Made by a program: the position numbers and the translations under genes. Below, piece by piece: positions 35,500 through 47,975 of a DNA stretch of 64,000 nt (positions are counted from its first letter, which is position 1; every line of letters starts with the position of its first letter). Below the pieces are notes generated by a model, which ran no database searches, was not told the DNA's origin, and saw nothing but the letters and a program-made list of their open reading frames with translations. This stretch comes from Guyanagaster necrorhizus (Eukaryota; Basidiomycota; Agaricomycetes; Agaricales; Physalacriaceae): positions 1,035,921 to 1,099,920 of the forward strand of contig NW_025064892.1 in the NCBI RefSeq assembly GCF_019112545.1, written 5' to 3'.

Positions 35500-36093
35500 T
35501 TTAGGACGTAATATGTTGTATCTTCCAATCCACGTTTTTGGTTTTTCGGTTTTACGAAGCGCGTATTAGCGCACTGGCTGTACAAGTGAGGCTATTCTGG
35601 AACTGGAGTCTGGAGACGCCATTGGGTGACTATGATTTGCTGTTCTGACAAGGTTTGTGTCATGTTGTCTTCATAGGAAGGCCTTGTCAAAGGGAAACGT
35701 ATATCGAGGCTAGTGTTTGACGTCGGTCGACTGTTACGTGGATACCATATAGCTCAGTCTTCGTGCTCGGGGCCGATTAGCACTTCATCGCCGAGTTGCC
35801 CTCGACCATCTTACTGTTAGGCACGCATTTTCTGCTCCTACCACTCCCCTAACTTTTGACTGCAGTGTGTGTCCCGGTCAAATCCCGTGTCTATATTTCG
35901 TCTCGCCTTTGCGAATATCTTCATGGGTCGGTATACTATGAAGCCTTCAAGTGAGCGCCTATTCTCGGGTCATGAGCACTGAGGATATCCAGATAGACGC
36001 TGCGAATCCTTCGAGCAACGTAATCACTTCCCACCTGCCTGTATATATATCCTTGTACCTTCATCAACCTCCATCACCTCCACAACAACCAAC
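35500..36093. other. Intergenic region between RFC1 and the MYND gene
   Basis: This is the RFC1 3' flank and upstream region of the MYND gene. No convincing gene is seen. A frame opening at 35951 is in the leader of the next gene and is not needed for it. Confidence 0.4.
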
Positions 36094-38303
36094 ATGCAGG
36101 TTCTTACCACTTCGTTCTCCAAACTCTCTACAAATATCGACCGATATTTTATGCCACCACCTCTACGTTGCCTCGGATGCGCTAATCACTCTTGCCCAAA
36201 TGATGCGACACAGTCCTGTTCCGGCTGCTTTCTCGTTCGATACTGTTCCAAGGCGTGTCAGAAAGAGCATTGGAAATCTCATAAGCAAGGTACTTATTCA
36301 TTATACATTCACGTGTGAGATAACTAATCTTGGTGCAGATTGTAAAAACCCTTTGAAGTCAAAGTCATGGTCGCCCACGTGGGTTACAGAGAACAGGAAG
36401 CCGGCGTTCATATCCGGTCCTAACGAGGCAAATATACAGCAAAAACGGTTTGGCAATGGAATGGGATTGCAAGGATATCTCTTCTTCACCAGCGATTAAC
36501 AACTGATACTTGGGCCGTTAGATGGGGCAACATGATGTCCATCGATCTCATTAATGCAAAAAATAATGAGGGTGCCGATGGAATATGTGACAAAGATCTC
36601 TCGCTTGCTTTCATAGGTGTGTTCCATCGCTGTAACCTGTAACCGGGTTTCTATGAAATAACTAATTATGTGCATTAGCTTCTGGGGATTTGCGTAATGT
36701 CGTCAGGACAGTCAATGAGCTGCCAGAAGACTACATCGGGACACTTAAAATCGTACTAAATGATAAAAATCCTATGGCAGTATGTCGCAATCTTATGATT
36801 CTGACCATTCTTGGTATCGTCGAGGATGTGGTAACAATCATCGCTTTGTGTATTCACTCGGCGTTATCTGACCTCATACTTTAATTAGGAGGAAGCCGCC
36901 GAGCACGCACTTCACTTCTGGTACTCGGTCTTCCAACCACTGTCCTATCGGGACCATGTCTTTCCACTATTTTCCGATGCCCCGACTTTTCAACATCTCG
37001 ATGGTACCCCCGCTTGTCTAACGTCCACCACCACAGTATACATGAGATGGGACACTGACACGACCTATTTTCTCATTTCTTTGCTCGCAGGAGATGAGAT
37101 TGAATTCCCCCAAGCCAAAAATGCGTTGAGCAGAACAATGTACGCGCCGGAGAGAATCGATCATCGTGAGCGATATTATGCGAGTCTCAGGCCGTCTCAT
37201 AGAGTGGCTTTCGACGCATGGCGTAGATCTGGAATACTCCTTCCTTTTGGTGCGATGAAAGATCATATGTACGTTCCGAACAGATGGCTCTTCTCCCGTC
37301 AGGGAAATCTCCTGCTCTATGATAGCTCTAGTCCTCTTAAAGGATGGGAGTAAGCGGCATCTTCTTGTTTCTTTGCGTCTGATCAATCCCAATCCCAGTT
37401 ACAATGAAGTGGTCAAGGCAGGAAGGGCGCACGGTACCACTGACGACGACCTGATGGGCGGCATGTTCTTCTACGTGAAGGACCAGCTTGTCGAATTCTC
37501 CAAGCGACTTCGGAAATTCAAGGTTCACATCTATTCTTATGACAAAGATGCCAGAGACCTTCCTGCGATTTTAAAACGCGACGTGTCTTCGCCCAAGAGT
37601 TTCGATCGGATCGAGACTTCCAATATCACGGACAAGAACTACGTTGGCTTGTCCATTCTGTCTGATTGGGGTCCGCTGTTAAACGAAGCTAATCCTAATG
37701 CCGCTATCATTGGCCTGTTCATGAATTGGACGGCTTGGAAAAGAGCTGGTGAGGCCGCATCGTCCAAAGCAATGTACCTGCGCGCGAGGAGGAGGATGGC
37801 ATCCTGCAAGTTCACGGTAAGTACTTGTCCTAAATTCGCCGACACAGACATTTGTGACTCTGTGCTAGGACTTGCACCATGTGTCTGACCGTCTTTTGTT
37901 CAACACCCAGAATGTAGATGCATTCCACGATACCTCAATCGCATTCCAGGAATACTTGGATGAGGAGAAGGCTGATGTGATCGCTAGAAAGGTGGGGCTC
38001 AAATGTCGAAGAATTAATAAGGTCGTTCCACACGTACGCCTCTCGTTCATTCTGTCATAGTGCCTGTTAACTCTGATGCTTTCCTTTTTTGCTAAGCGCT
38101 GTTTCGCGGAACTCGGGACTTTGCCAAGTTCACTGCCATGTATTGATTCGCACGATCAGTGGTATAGGATGGTGAGTCTACTCCATATTCTTTCCCGCCT
38201 CGGAGTCGTTTGTTAATTATGATTACATATTCAGGCTGGCCTGGGTGGTTCCACATATTGTGAACGTTATGTTGAGTGGGTCAAGGCCGCGACGTTTCAA
38301 TAG
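36094..38303 (+). CDS. MYND zinc finger protein with DUF4470-type domain
   Basis: Nine exons (36094-36289, 36339-36447, 36522-36616, 36679-36830, 36889-37349, 37399-37816, 37869-38033, 38097-38171, 38235-38303) give 579 residues. The N-terminal MYND finger reads CLGCANHSCPNDATQSCSGC, then YCSKACQKEHWKSHK, with the full Cys/His set. After it comes the DUF4470-like block (WGNMMSIDLINAKNNEGAD, ASGDLRNVVRTVNELPEDY), a domain also found at the N-terminus of dynein assembly factor DNAAF3. The third exon is reached only by an intron from GTTTGG (36448) to GTTAG (36521). This MYND plus DUF4470 combination is common in basidiomycetes. Function unknown; MYND fingers bind proteins. Confidence 0.82.
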
Positions 38304-39363
38304 TCTGGTGTAGATAAAGGAAGAATCGAGGCCTTAAGTAATTGACTTTTTTTTTTTACCTTGGACGAGTTGTGTTGGGATTTTGCTGGAAAGTTCTAGA
38401 AAGGGCAATCCGGCATCACGCCGAGAGTTGATGAGTAAGCTCGAGAGAAAGAGAAAGTTGTAGTAAATTCTAGATATAATCCTGGAGAGTATAAATACAA
38501 GCTCTGTAGGAGCTGTAGAATAACAAGTTCATACCATCTGGCCTTACCAGCCTGGAGTCTACCCTGTGCAACACCGAGGATTTCCAACAAGTTGCCGCTC
38601 TTGGAGCCTGCCTATCTGCTGTGGGAGGAGGAGGGGTTTTTGTTCTGATCGATGTCGACTAAAAGCCGGTGGATGTCATATATATCAGCAGTGATCCACA
38701 TGTAATGCTGAGAAAGAAGAGTAAAGCTTGCCAAGCAATCCGACCATCTCTTTTGAAGAAAAGTTAAGTAGTGTCTGAAAGGGCAGTCGGCGATAAAGTT
38801 CAGACCCATCCGAGCTCCGAGTCGGATAGGCCACATATACGAAATTTGAGACTGGATGCTTAATGATTGGTGAGCATTCATTGATCATCGAACATCGCAT
38901 CGCTGCTGGGTATGATCAATACGAAACGGACGTCCTTATGTTTCTGTTTAGGAGCCACGACAATTAAACAGCCAACTTTCTTTTTTTCATCTGAATATCT
39001 CCACGCAGCTCGGAAACTGCATCTGATATAATTGTTATGGCCTTGACGAAAAATATTGAACCAAATTGCGCATGTGCCTGTGGAACTGGGTGTACAGCTC
39101 GAAGCTCTTGATCGAAATCCGAGAGCGCACAAACCCATCGACCCATCTAACGTGAAGAGCTGCGTCTTTGCGACTCGTGTTGGATGTCTTGAGGTCGTCC
39201 ATCATGAACCACCGCTTTGGGACATCTTCCCGGGGGAGTGGCTTCCAATCAGAGAAATTTGGGCATAGCGGGTCTCGTAGACGTCTGATGCACATACTAG
39301 CAACCAATATCATATTCATATATTATCTCAATCCATCAAACGGATGCAACGGACAATATAAAC
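38304..39363. other. Intergenic region between the MYND gene and CBC1
   Basis: The two flanking genes are convergent. Short frames exist (minus strand 38964-39319, with RWVDGFVRSRISIKSFELYT) but have no recognised domain, start or splice pattern. A run of T lies near 38348. It may contain a decayed small gene. Confidence 0.35.
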
Positions 39364-42300
39364 CTACTCTTGCCCAACAGCCACATTAAACACCTTCTGC
39401 ACCAACACAATCGCAGGGTCCGTAGAGCCTTCCAATCTCGCAAACGACACCGTCGACAGCGTCGTCGAGAACGTACGCAAATACGGCGAGTACTAAAAAA
39501 AATCCCAGATCAGCCAACAAAAGGTCAGGAAAGGGAACGACGAGACATACCACTCTACAGAAATGCCGATACCATCCCCACGTCTCCCACGCATTCCACT
39601 CTTCCCTGCCCCAATTAGCCCTGTTATGCCATCCCTTCTCCGTGATCACCTCAGGGTTCGAAGGAACCAGGTAGGACACGAAACCCTCCAATGTACGTGA
39701 CAATACGGATTTTTGCTCCTTCGTCAAGATCGAAAATGCTTTAACGGCGCTCGTAAGCGCAAGATTTTCCGGCATTTCATCTGAGGAGCGAACTATCAGT
39801 AACCGAGATCACACACAAGCAGGAGAGGGAAAAACTACTCTTTTTAGCTTCAGCATCGACCTCCATGCCCGCACCATCCTCAGCAATAGCCCTAGCCCGT
39901 GTATCATCATCCTCCTTCCTCAGCACAGCCAACTTCTTCCTCGCGATGCTGACCCGCCCATTCCCTTTATCCAACGCACCCTTCAACAAATCCCACTGGA
40001 GCACGCCCAGCGCCTCATCCGTCACCCCATGCTCAAACGTCCATGCCACCACATCCGTCGGATCCACGATTTGGTACTGCATCAGCTTGTCAAATACTAT
40101 GACCACCATCTGCGAGTTGTACATCCAGAATCGGGCTACGGCGTTCATAACGTCTGTTTTGGCCTCTGCGTTTCCGGCAGCACCGCTGTTGACGATGTGT
40201 CGGAGGAGGGGGAGGTAGCGCTCTATGGCATTCAAAAGATGGGAGAAAGAGCGGGAGCCGATATGTAACAGGGATTGAATGGCGATGGAGCGAACGATCG
40301 AGTCGGTATTGATATGACCGTCTTCTGATGCCTCGACGCAGGATCTGAGCGTGTCGAGGTGAGAGATGACATCTTCTGCATTTGCCCTCCCTCTAAACAG
40401 ATTCAGGACAGATTGTGCATTGTCGTGATGGGGATTCACTGGGAGTTTGGTGATTAAAATGATCCGAACTAATGAGCATAATCTTACTAGGATCGTCGAA
40501 CTCAAAATTAGGCCCTGGAGCTTGTTTAGGCAGAACATAGGCCTCAGGATCTTGCATAGGTTCTGGAAGCGTCTTTGCGATACGTTCATAATAGGCAAGT
40601 CGAATCTCATACTCCAACGCACGACGCATAAACGCACGCCGAGGATTCTGAATCACCAAGCCAAGATCAGGAAGCCTACAAAAACACATCAAAACCACAT
40701 TTTGCTGAACAGAAAAAAAAGACAACCCACCATTCCTTCCACACCCATTGGAAGCCAAAGTTACTCATATGCACGGCAAACCATTCAGAGAACCGTCGAG
40801 CAATGTCCAGGTCCAATCCATCGCTTAGATACCCATACAGTTTACGGATCGACTTTCCTACAGCGGGGCCCACAGTGGAAGGAGACAGTTTACATAGTTC
40901 TGTGATGACGCTCATGTAGTAGATGGATTTTTGTGACGATTCAGGCAGAACAAAGAAAGCTCCAAGGATAGTCTAAAATTGTGCTCAATGGCGAGTCACA
41001 CAATGACTGTGAGGCATTTACCTCGATGACTGTGCTCTCTAGTTGCCAACCTCTGCCTAGGAGAGGCTCGATATCAACAATGGGAGCGCCCGGTTTCGGC
41101 TTGAAGGTTCCTGGAATCATCCATTTCGGATACTCGAGAAGGATGCGCGCGCACTCCTTCCGATTGACTTCGAATATGTCGAGTATCGATGCGAGGTCCA
41201 TCCGAACAGCGTATCCTTCGGGTGTACTGAAGTCAGGAGACACCTAGATTCAAGAGTTCAACAAAATAAAATAAATAAATCGATGCAAAGAACGCACATC
41301 GTTTTCGAACAAGCGGATATAGTATTCAGGCCATTCTTCCTTTTTGACGGGTGCGTCGTCTCCCATTTCGTTCTCTAATTCGATAACTTCTGGCGGAACA
41401 AGAACAGAGGGAAGAACGAAGGGGGTGAATGACTCCAGATCAAGGGCTGGGAAATCAGCATAGGGACGGGGAAACGAGGTCAAGGATTCTGCATATCCAG
41501 ATTTTTCAAGAGTTCCGAGAGACGCTAGTAGGACATCCAGAAGCTGATAATGGATGAGAATAGGATATCAAAGCGGGATGTCCGTACTCACCTCATCCGC
41601 ATTATCGGTAGTGATACTTGCCGAAGATAAAAACGTGGTTGGATGAACGATCCATTTTGCGCTTGATGTAGTTTCGTTGAATGCTGCGATAGCATTGACG
41701 ATATCAGTGGCATTGGACGCGTGGTTGGTCTTGATGACGGAGCCTGCAATCATCAGCCCCTCAGCAGCACACAAAGCAGCGCGCTTTGCTCGGCCATGGG
41801 AGACCCCGAATTCGTCGAGGACGGCAGTGAGGGATTGAAGAAGGCCGACGAGTGAGTCTATCGAGATCAAGTTTGCTAGCGTCAGGTGGGCAAAGAAATG
41901 TATCTGAGAGGATGATAAGCGTAAGGGTATGGCGTATGAGGGGAGTAACGTACGCAGAACCGAGTTTCTCTCCATGCCAGCTGGTCGACATATGTCTGGA
42001 ACCCTTTCCATATATCTTCAAGAATTTGACGTCCCAAGGGGGGTTCTCCGTCTGGCTGTTCGTGCAAGAGTCGCAGCAACGCAGCATAGTAAGGGATTTT
42101 GTACGGCTGCTCCGTCACCCTAAACAACGGTGAGCTGGCCGGTCAAAGAACACGACGACGCGTCTCCAACGCACGCTATCCGAAAAGCCTCTGATAGGCT
42201 GGAGATGACTGGGGGAACAAGTGCTCGAATCTGCTTTTCTAGGTGGGGCAGCTCCTCGACCGGATCCTACAGCACAACCTGAGTTACAACGAAGAGTAAA

Positions 42301-42480
42301 GTATAGCGGAGCGACTCACCACCTCTCCAAGCTTGAAAATTGCGGATTTGAGCTTCTGCTGGGGAGACTCGATGATTTCGCGTCGGTCATAGTCGTCTGG
42401 AAGAAAGATTCGGATGGCAGAAACTTTGACAGGCTTGCAGTAATCTCACCTCTGTACCGACGGCGTCCGCGGTAGCTCAT
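39364..42480 (-). CDS. CBC1: Nuclear cap-binding complex large subunit (CBP80)
   Basis: The CBC large subunit binds the small subunit and the m7G cap of nascent RNA in the nucleus and supports splicing, export and decay. The gene starts MSYRGRRRRYRDD at 42480 and ends VQKVFNVAVGQE before TAG at 39364-39366. The MIF4G-type helical array opens with EIIESPQQKLKSAIFKLGEV, then VTEQPYKIPYYAALLRLLHE, FFAHLTLANLISIDSLVGLL, LLEYPKWMIPGTFKPK, VGKSIRKLYGYLSDGLDLDI, WFAVHMSNFGFQWVWKEW and YEIRLAYYERIAKTLPEPM. The C-terminal third has SFSHLLNAIERYLPLLRHI and IVDPTDVVAWTFEHGVTDEA. There are about ten exons with short introns; I did not fix every boundary. Confidence 0.9.
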
Positions 42481-42790
42481 CGTCAGGTATAATATGGGTC
42501 AATAATTGACAGAAGACTATTGTCCTGGAAAGCCTATCGAGCTCAATTCAAGTATTTTTCAGATGCACCAGCCGTCACCGTGATGGTCGACGAGCAGAAA
42601 TGCTGACTCATTGAATACCTTTTTGGATTATTTGCCCCTATCTTAACTTGGACTGCCCAGGCGACATATACCTTATGTAACCGGGGCGTAGTACAGGACG
42701 ACAATCAATGCATTCCTTTTATTGCCCAGCTTCTTTTTATTTCATTTCCTCACTAGCAAGCCTTTCCTTTCACCTTCCTCTCTTTCAATC
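42481..42790. promoter_or_regulatory. Divergent promoter between CBC1 and the Sel1-repeat gene
   Basis: A 310 bp segment separates the two start codons. A TATA-like CATATACCTTATG is at 42664-42676 in plus orientation, about 115 bp before the Sel1 gene ATG, and a pyrimidine-rich stretch (CCTTTCCTTTCACCTTCCTC) precedes that ATG. No specific binding site was identified. Confidence 0.45.
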
Positions 42791-44574
42791 ATGATGGCCA
42801 CGAGTAGGCCGTATTACCAACCATCGTCACCCTTTTCCTTGCACCATTCATCGCCGCTGGAAACACTGGGCAGGTCCACGACACGCCAGAATATACCGCC
42901 GCCAGTCAGGCTTCCCCCAGCCCATTCTTCGAACAGTTCCGGGCTGAACCCCCAGTTCACATATCCTGCTCAGAGCTCTTCAAGCTCCGGTAACCACCTA
43001 ACGACCCCCCCAAGACAGCAGCCGCAGCAGCACTCCGGCCATCACCTCACCCCTTCTTCACCTCTTCTCCACAGCCATTTCTCTCGCGGCTCTACAGCGA
43101 CGAGATCGTCCAAAGACGACAACTCGTACCTCGATCTTTCGGGTGACTCATCGCAGGTGTATCACGACGATTACCACTATTACGATCAGGAAAGCATCTA
43201 CTCTTCTGCCCCAGCCATTCGCGACTCATGGGAATCCCATGGCACCTCTCCTCACAAGCACCTCGCAAACGACTATGTCGTCGACAGCGAAATATACGAC
43301 GCCTATGCTGCGGACCCAGACTCCCCCGTTCCGACCGTCTTCGTGTCCCCAGTGTCAGACGAACCCAGTCGCCTCGTAGGCAAGGCTCCGATCCTTCGCT
43401 CCGCAGTAACCAACAATTACTCAAGACCTGTCCGCCCTTCCCTCCCCTCGGAACAGTCCCCAGCTGAGCTGGAGGACCGGAAACGAAAGGTCCTTGAACG
43501 GAACGGGCGGAGTACAACTTCGTCTCCCACATCTAGCTATCAATGCCCTTCACCATCTCACTTCCCTGTACCACCGCGGGGTTTGGAGCATTTCCAGAAT
43601 AATCATCGTTCACCTTTGCCTCAGCCAGGATCACGTTCGCCAAGCCCGACAGACACAATTCATGGCCCTGCAGCGCCTTCCACCCCAAGCCCCAACTTGC
43701 TTTCTGTACACCGCCCAGAAGCCATCGCGCTCCCCCGTAAACCGCCATCTGTACGCGTAGACTCTCCAGCAAGTTTGTACTCCACATACTCGTTCTACCA
43801 GCTCGACAACGGCAGCTCAAGTCCTTCACCCTCATCACCCCACTTCCCACCTGGAACTCAATCATCACAGCCTCACTTCGTGTCTCAGCCGACCAGCCAA
43901 AACCAAATACCCCCTCCACCACATCCGAATGTGCCCACGACCCCAGCTGATTACCTCCAATTCGGTATAACGCACCACGAGGCGAACAGACTGACCGAAT
44001 CCGCCTCGTGCTTTGAGAAGAGCGCTACGGTCAACGGGGGGTGTGGAGTGGGGATGCTTTTGTGGGGTCTGACACTTCGGCATGGATGGGGATGTCCGAA
44101 AAACGAGAAGACGGGGTTCAGTTGGTTAAGGAAGGCAGCCGAGTTTGCACTAGGCGACCTCGAGCGACAGCAAAGCATGAATGGGAAAGAAGAAATGAAG
44201 GACGAGCTGGTCCTTGCGATATACGAAGTAGGGCAATGTTTCTTTCATGGTTGGGGAGTGGCCAAGGACCAGAAGATGGCTGTGGTGAGTTACACATCTT
44301 CTTGTTACCTTTCTTCGCGTGTTGATGGGACCGGCAGAGCTATTACACAACTGCTGCGCGGCTGGGGGATCCTGATGCTCAGAGTGACTTGGCCTTTTGT
44401 TTGGCGAACGGGAAGGGGTGTAAGAAGGACAGGAAGGAGGCTGCGAGGTGGTATAGGAAGGCTGTGGGTGTCTTGCATTTTCTTGTACTGTTCGATCAGC
44501 TCACCTCCCTGCAGGTTGCCCAAGGACAGAGCGATATCGGTCTAGCATGGATTTACAAGAAAAAGTTTCAGTAG
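42791..44574 (+). CDS. Sel1-repeat protein, DSF2/SKT5-like
   Basis: The start chosen is ATG 42791 (MMATSRPYYQPSSPFSLHHS); an upstream in-frame ATG lies in the pyrimidine-rich leader. The N-terminal ~380 residues are disordered, Ser/Pro/Gln-rich. From about 43930 Sel1-type (TPR-like) repeats follow: YLQFGITHHEANRLTESASC, GMLLWGLTLRHGWGCPKNEK, YEVGQCFFHGWGVAKDQKMA, then after an intron (44285-44339) YYTTAARLGDPDAQSDLAFC. After a second intron (donor GTGGGT near 44464, acceptor CTGCAG) it ends VAQGQSDIGLAWIYKKKFQ. Sel1 proteins act as adaptors; fungal relatives include Skt5 (chitin synthase activation) and Dsf2. Which of these it serves is not shown. Confidence 0.8.
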
Positions 44575-45188
44575 AGCTGCTAACTATATCATTATTATAT
44601 GTATGCACCCTTGAACATTCCCTTTCCTTTATGTTTTCTTGCTGCAATGTAACATTTCTATGCATGGATACTATATACACCTTCATGTTTGCGCAAACGT
44701 CGATAAATATAGTTCAATCGCCAGAAGAACCTTTGCCAGACTTAGTCTCATAAATCCTGACCTCACTATCTTATGAACTGTGGAGTGCGAACGTTCACAA
44801 TCTCCACATTTAACCTGGCCCAAAAGATACCTTTTGCCGGCTATCCTATACTGGGCGCGAGGTGGTATCTGTGGTCGATTAAGCGCCAGCCAGAACAAGT
44901 TCACATGATGGACGAAAGCTGAAATGGTGCGAAATCAAGGGCGTCGTTTGAAAGTACCTGCCAACTTTGAGGTGCATGGGCCATACTTAAACGATAGGAC
45001 GACGTTGAAGGTGCAGAGTGTTATGCGTTTCCCTGAATCCGCTCAGTAACGTTCCAAATCCCCATCGTCAATGCTCGAAATTTCGTCTTCCAAGGCTGCT
45101 AGGAAGGCATGGCCTACTAAGCTGTAAGCACAATAGTACGGACTCGAATGTCACGGAAACAGCATGATCGGTCTAGCCTTCTAGATTA
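44575..45188. other. Intergenic region, start of the accessory segment
   Basis: 3' flank of the Sel1 gene. No convincing gene or known repeat was seen. CpG content is normal. Confidence 0.35.
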
Positions 45189-47165
45189 ATGCCCGTTCGT
45201 GCTCATATCTATCTGAGGATAGTATGTATCATCAAAATCCCAGAAGATGAGATAATTCCCAAATACCCTCGCAGGGTTATGTTGAACCTCAACGTCAACG
45301 TGACGAGTTCGGAGGTTGACTTTGAAGATCTCTTTGAACTCGCTCCATTTTCTCTGGAGCAGGACCCCGATTCCGGCATTCCTAAGCCATACCTTCGCCC
45401 ATCACCTTCTTTGACAAACACTTGGATGACTCTTTAATTCTCAAGAAAGTCATGGTTCTACCCTCCCTTATATCCACTATCTCGGAAGCCCTTTATGATT
45501 ACTATTCTACATTCAATTATGAGAACGAATCATTCTGTTCTCCCTATCTTTACCTCTGCCCCGAACTCTATGATTGGGTAGAACCCCCAAAGAATGCTAC
45601 CGACATCGCGGAACGATATCGTCGCGGCTTGCCTGCTTTTTTACAGGCCGCCTCCATTCTCGTTGTTCATCCAGATCAACCAAACCTCAGGACTGTTTAG
45701 GATGGATAACGGACGTCCAGAGCCTCCGGAGGGATTTCATACGCAAAAGTATTCCCTCAAGTATGAAACTTATATGAAAGAGGACATCGCTAAAATGCTG
45801 GAATCTTGGGATCTAGATCGGAAGATACTTATTCTCTCTATGTGGGACCATTTACCCGAACTAGCGATCTGGGACATGTACACGCTGTCCGGACAATCTA
45901 TTTTGGAAGATATGTCGGGTTTGGCTGCTCTTGATATCTTCCCTTGGACGCAGTGTGGCGTGTCGGGACACCGACAGTTTGCGAATTCAGCCCACGTATG
46001 GCGGCCAGAGGTGTAAAAGTATCTGTGGGATACCGCGCCAGTACCGTCTGATGAGGTCGCTCCGACTCAGGCTGGTATCATTTATTCACGTCGAAGCGAG
46101 CGGCTGAAGGGATGACCTTCTGCGAAGGGTTTACCTCATGTTTCCTTAAAGAAAAGGCCGGTCCGTTCATTACTAGTCAAGGAACTTGCCACCGCAAAAA
46201 TTTCTGTTCCGACATCTGGACATAAAACGTCAAAGTACAAAGCGAATGCCGCTGACTTTATACAACGGGTATGCGCATTTTTCCTTTGTCTCGTAAAGCC
46301 ATCTAACACTGGAGTCCAGGCTTGGGCGCGTGCTGTCCATGCGGACTCGACCTTTATCATATTCGACGCCGGGAAACCCAAACATTCTACATATCTGAAC
46401 TAGTTGATGTTCGCAGTTGCTCCAATCCAACTTTTGGAAAGTTCATGGTGGCAATCAACGTGGCAATATTAAGTGATGCTGTTGAACGTGCTCCACTCCT
46501 TGACCTGACATTAATCAAGGGCAAGCATTTGCATGCTGGTAAATGGCCACGGGTCATTACCGAAGCAACTGTCCCAGTTAGACGTTCGCGTCGTAGACTC
46601 GGAGAGACACCACTCGATGAAATTGCACCTGAGGTAGGTCAAAAATTTAACATGACCTCTTCATGCTGAGCTCGACTCACAAGAGATAATAAATGAGCTT
46701 CTTAAGCAAAAAAATAGCCCTACTCTACTTGCACTACGGGAATTATCATTCTAGCTCGTCGTCATTCTTTAGAAGGCCAAACAGTCTTAGTCGGCAGCAT
46801 TCATATCGTTACGATGACTGCTTAACTCTTCTTGGGAAGAAATTAGGCCAGGGTGCTATCGGGCAGGTATAGGAGGCTCAAGTCGAGGTGGATATGACCT
46901 CTGGAGATGTAGCGCGCTATCCAGAAAAGGTTACCGTCAAACTCGCGCTCTGAAACAGAAAGAGAGGATACGTCATGAGTATGTGATATATCGGCGTCTA
47001 CCACACGGACCTGTGCCTGTTGCGGCAGGGGATATCCCTACAGCTTTTGGATTTTTTGAGGACATTGAGTCCGATACGGCAGCTCTAATTCTGAGCTACA
47101 ATGGTCAATCGTTGGCATATCGTTCTGACCCGCCCGCCTCCGGAATTACTGTCTCTCCCAGATGA
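45189..47165 (+). pseudogene. Decayed fungal kinase-like gene
   Basis: A chain of plus-strand segments matches, in order, a basidiomycete family with an N-terminal unknown region and a C-terminal protein-kinase-like domain. Visible parts: IAERYRRGLPAFLQAA (45605-45650), DIAKMLESWDLDRKILIL (45783-45840), then VWRPEV followed by a stop near 46015. RRETQTFYISELVDVRSC is at 46370-46420 and KFMVAINVAILSDAVERA at 46440-46495. Finally comes a glycine-rich loop, LGKKLGQGAIGQV, near 46830-46870, with a stop where Tyr is expected. The kinase lobe ends near IPTAFGFFEDIESDTAALIL (47030-47090), before any HRD loop. Stops and frameshifts occur throughout, so it is a pseudogene. Confidence 0.65.
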
Positions 47166-47218
47166 AAGATGTGTTTAGACATCAGATTTTTACGATCAAG
47201 ACTGATGCATGCATCACA

Positions 47219-47640
47219 GGGCTGAGAGTCCATCTCTGCGAGATGGGAAGCTGGGACACGGACGGCGCGTATGTTGGCTGTGGGAGCGCTCCATTATCGG
47301 CCGATCCTTGATCGTTCGTCTTCCTTTATTTGACCCTTTGCACATCTAAATACTCTCTGTACTCAGAACCTGGGCAATCTGTGTACTCGCTTCGCAGATT
47401 CAACACCCCGATGAGGGCGAGTAGAGGAGTTTTACAAGCTTGGCATTGTGTAATAATCTGTGGGATACATGTATCACGATGAATGCATACGATTCTAGTA
47501 AATGCAAAGACCGATAGTCGAGCCGTTTCTCTTTGTCAGAATCGTTCCTCCAAACTACGTTCGATCTTCCGCACTCCGTCATCGATCATCCCTTTACTCA
47601 CGCTCGACGGGAATCCTGAAGCCCTGGTGAACGAATGTGC
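47219..47640 (+). repeat. Duplicated 3' end of the RNA-ligase-like gene
   Basis: This stretch repeats 55203-55640 with few changes: the last codons (RVHLCEMGSWDTDGAYVGCG), the stop and several hundred bases of 3' flank. It follows directly on the truncated kinase-like pseudogene. Since flanking non-coding sequence is included, it arose by DNA duplication and not through RNA. Confidence 0.8.
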
Positions 47641-47975
47641 ATCTGCTCAAACGGCACTCTGTTGGCAAGATCGAAGCCACGGTGTCTGTTAACATGACCA
47701 TGGCTCATCGTACAACATCCCGAGAGTTCGTTTGTAGAGCATGGGAAGCTGGAACGTGCATACCACCTGTCCAGGGAAGTTGCTGCTTCGTCGCCTTTCA
47801 TCTATCCCTGCATCTCTCTCCTCCTGACTCAGAGCATTATAGTCTATAATTCTTCATCGATCTGGTCAGATTCTCGCCCCCCTGCTCCCCGTATATGGCA
47901 GCCTTCCCCACATTTGTTGAAATGTGAACTTACCAGGCTCTCCAAGAGAATGATCTGGTCAATCCGAGAGCCAAC

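Noticed and set aside
36385..36500. Frameshift or pseudogene in the MYND gene before WGNMMSIDL
   Set aside because: A 74-nt intron (36448-36521) restores the frame exactly, so the gene appears intact.
39650..39690. GGTTCGAA near 39656 as the T-loop of a tRNA gene
   Set aside because: It lies inside CBC1 coding sequence, and no cloverleaf with A-box could be drawn.
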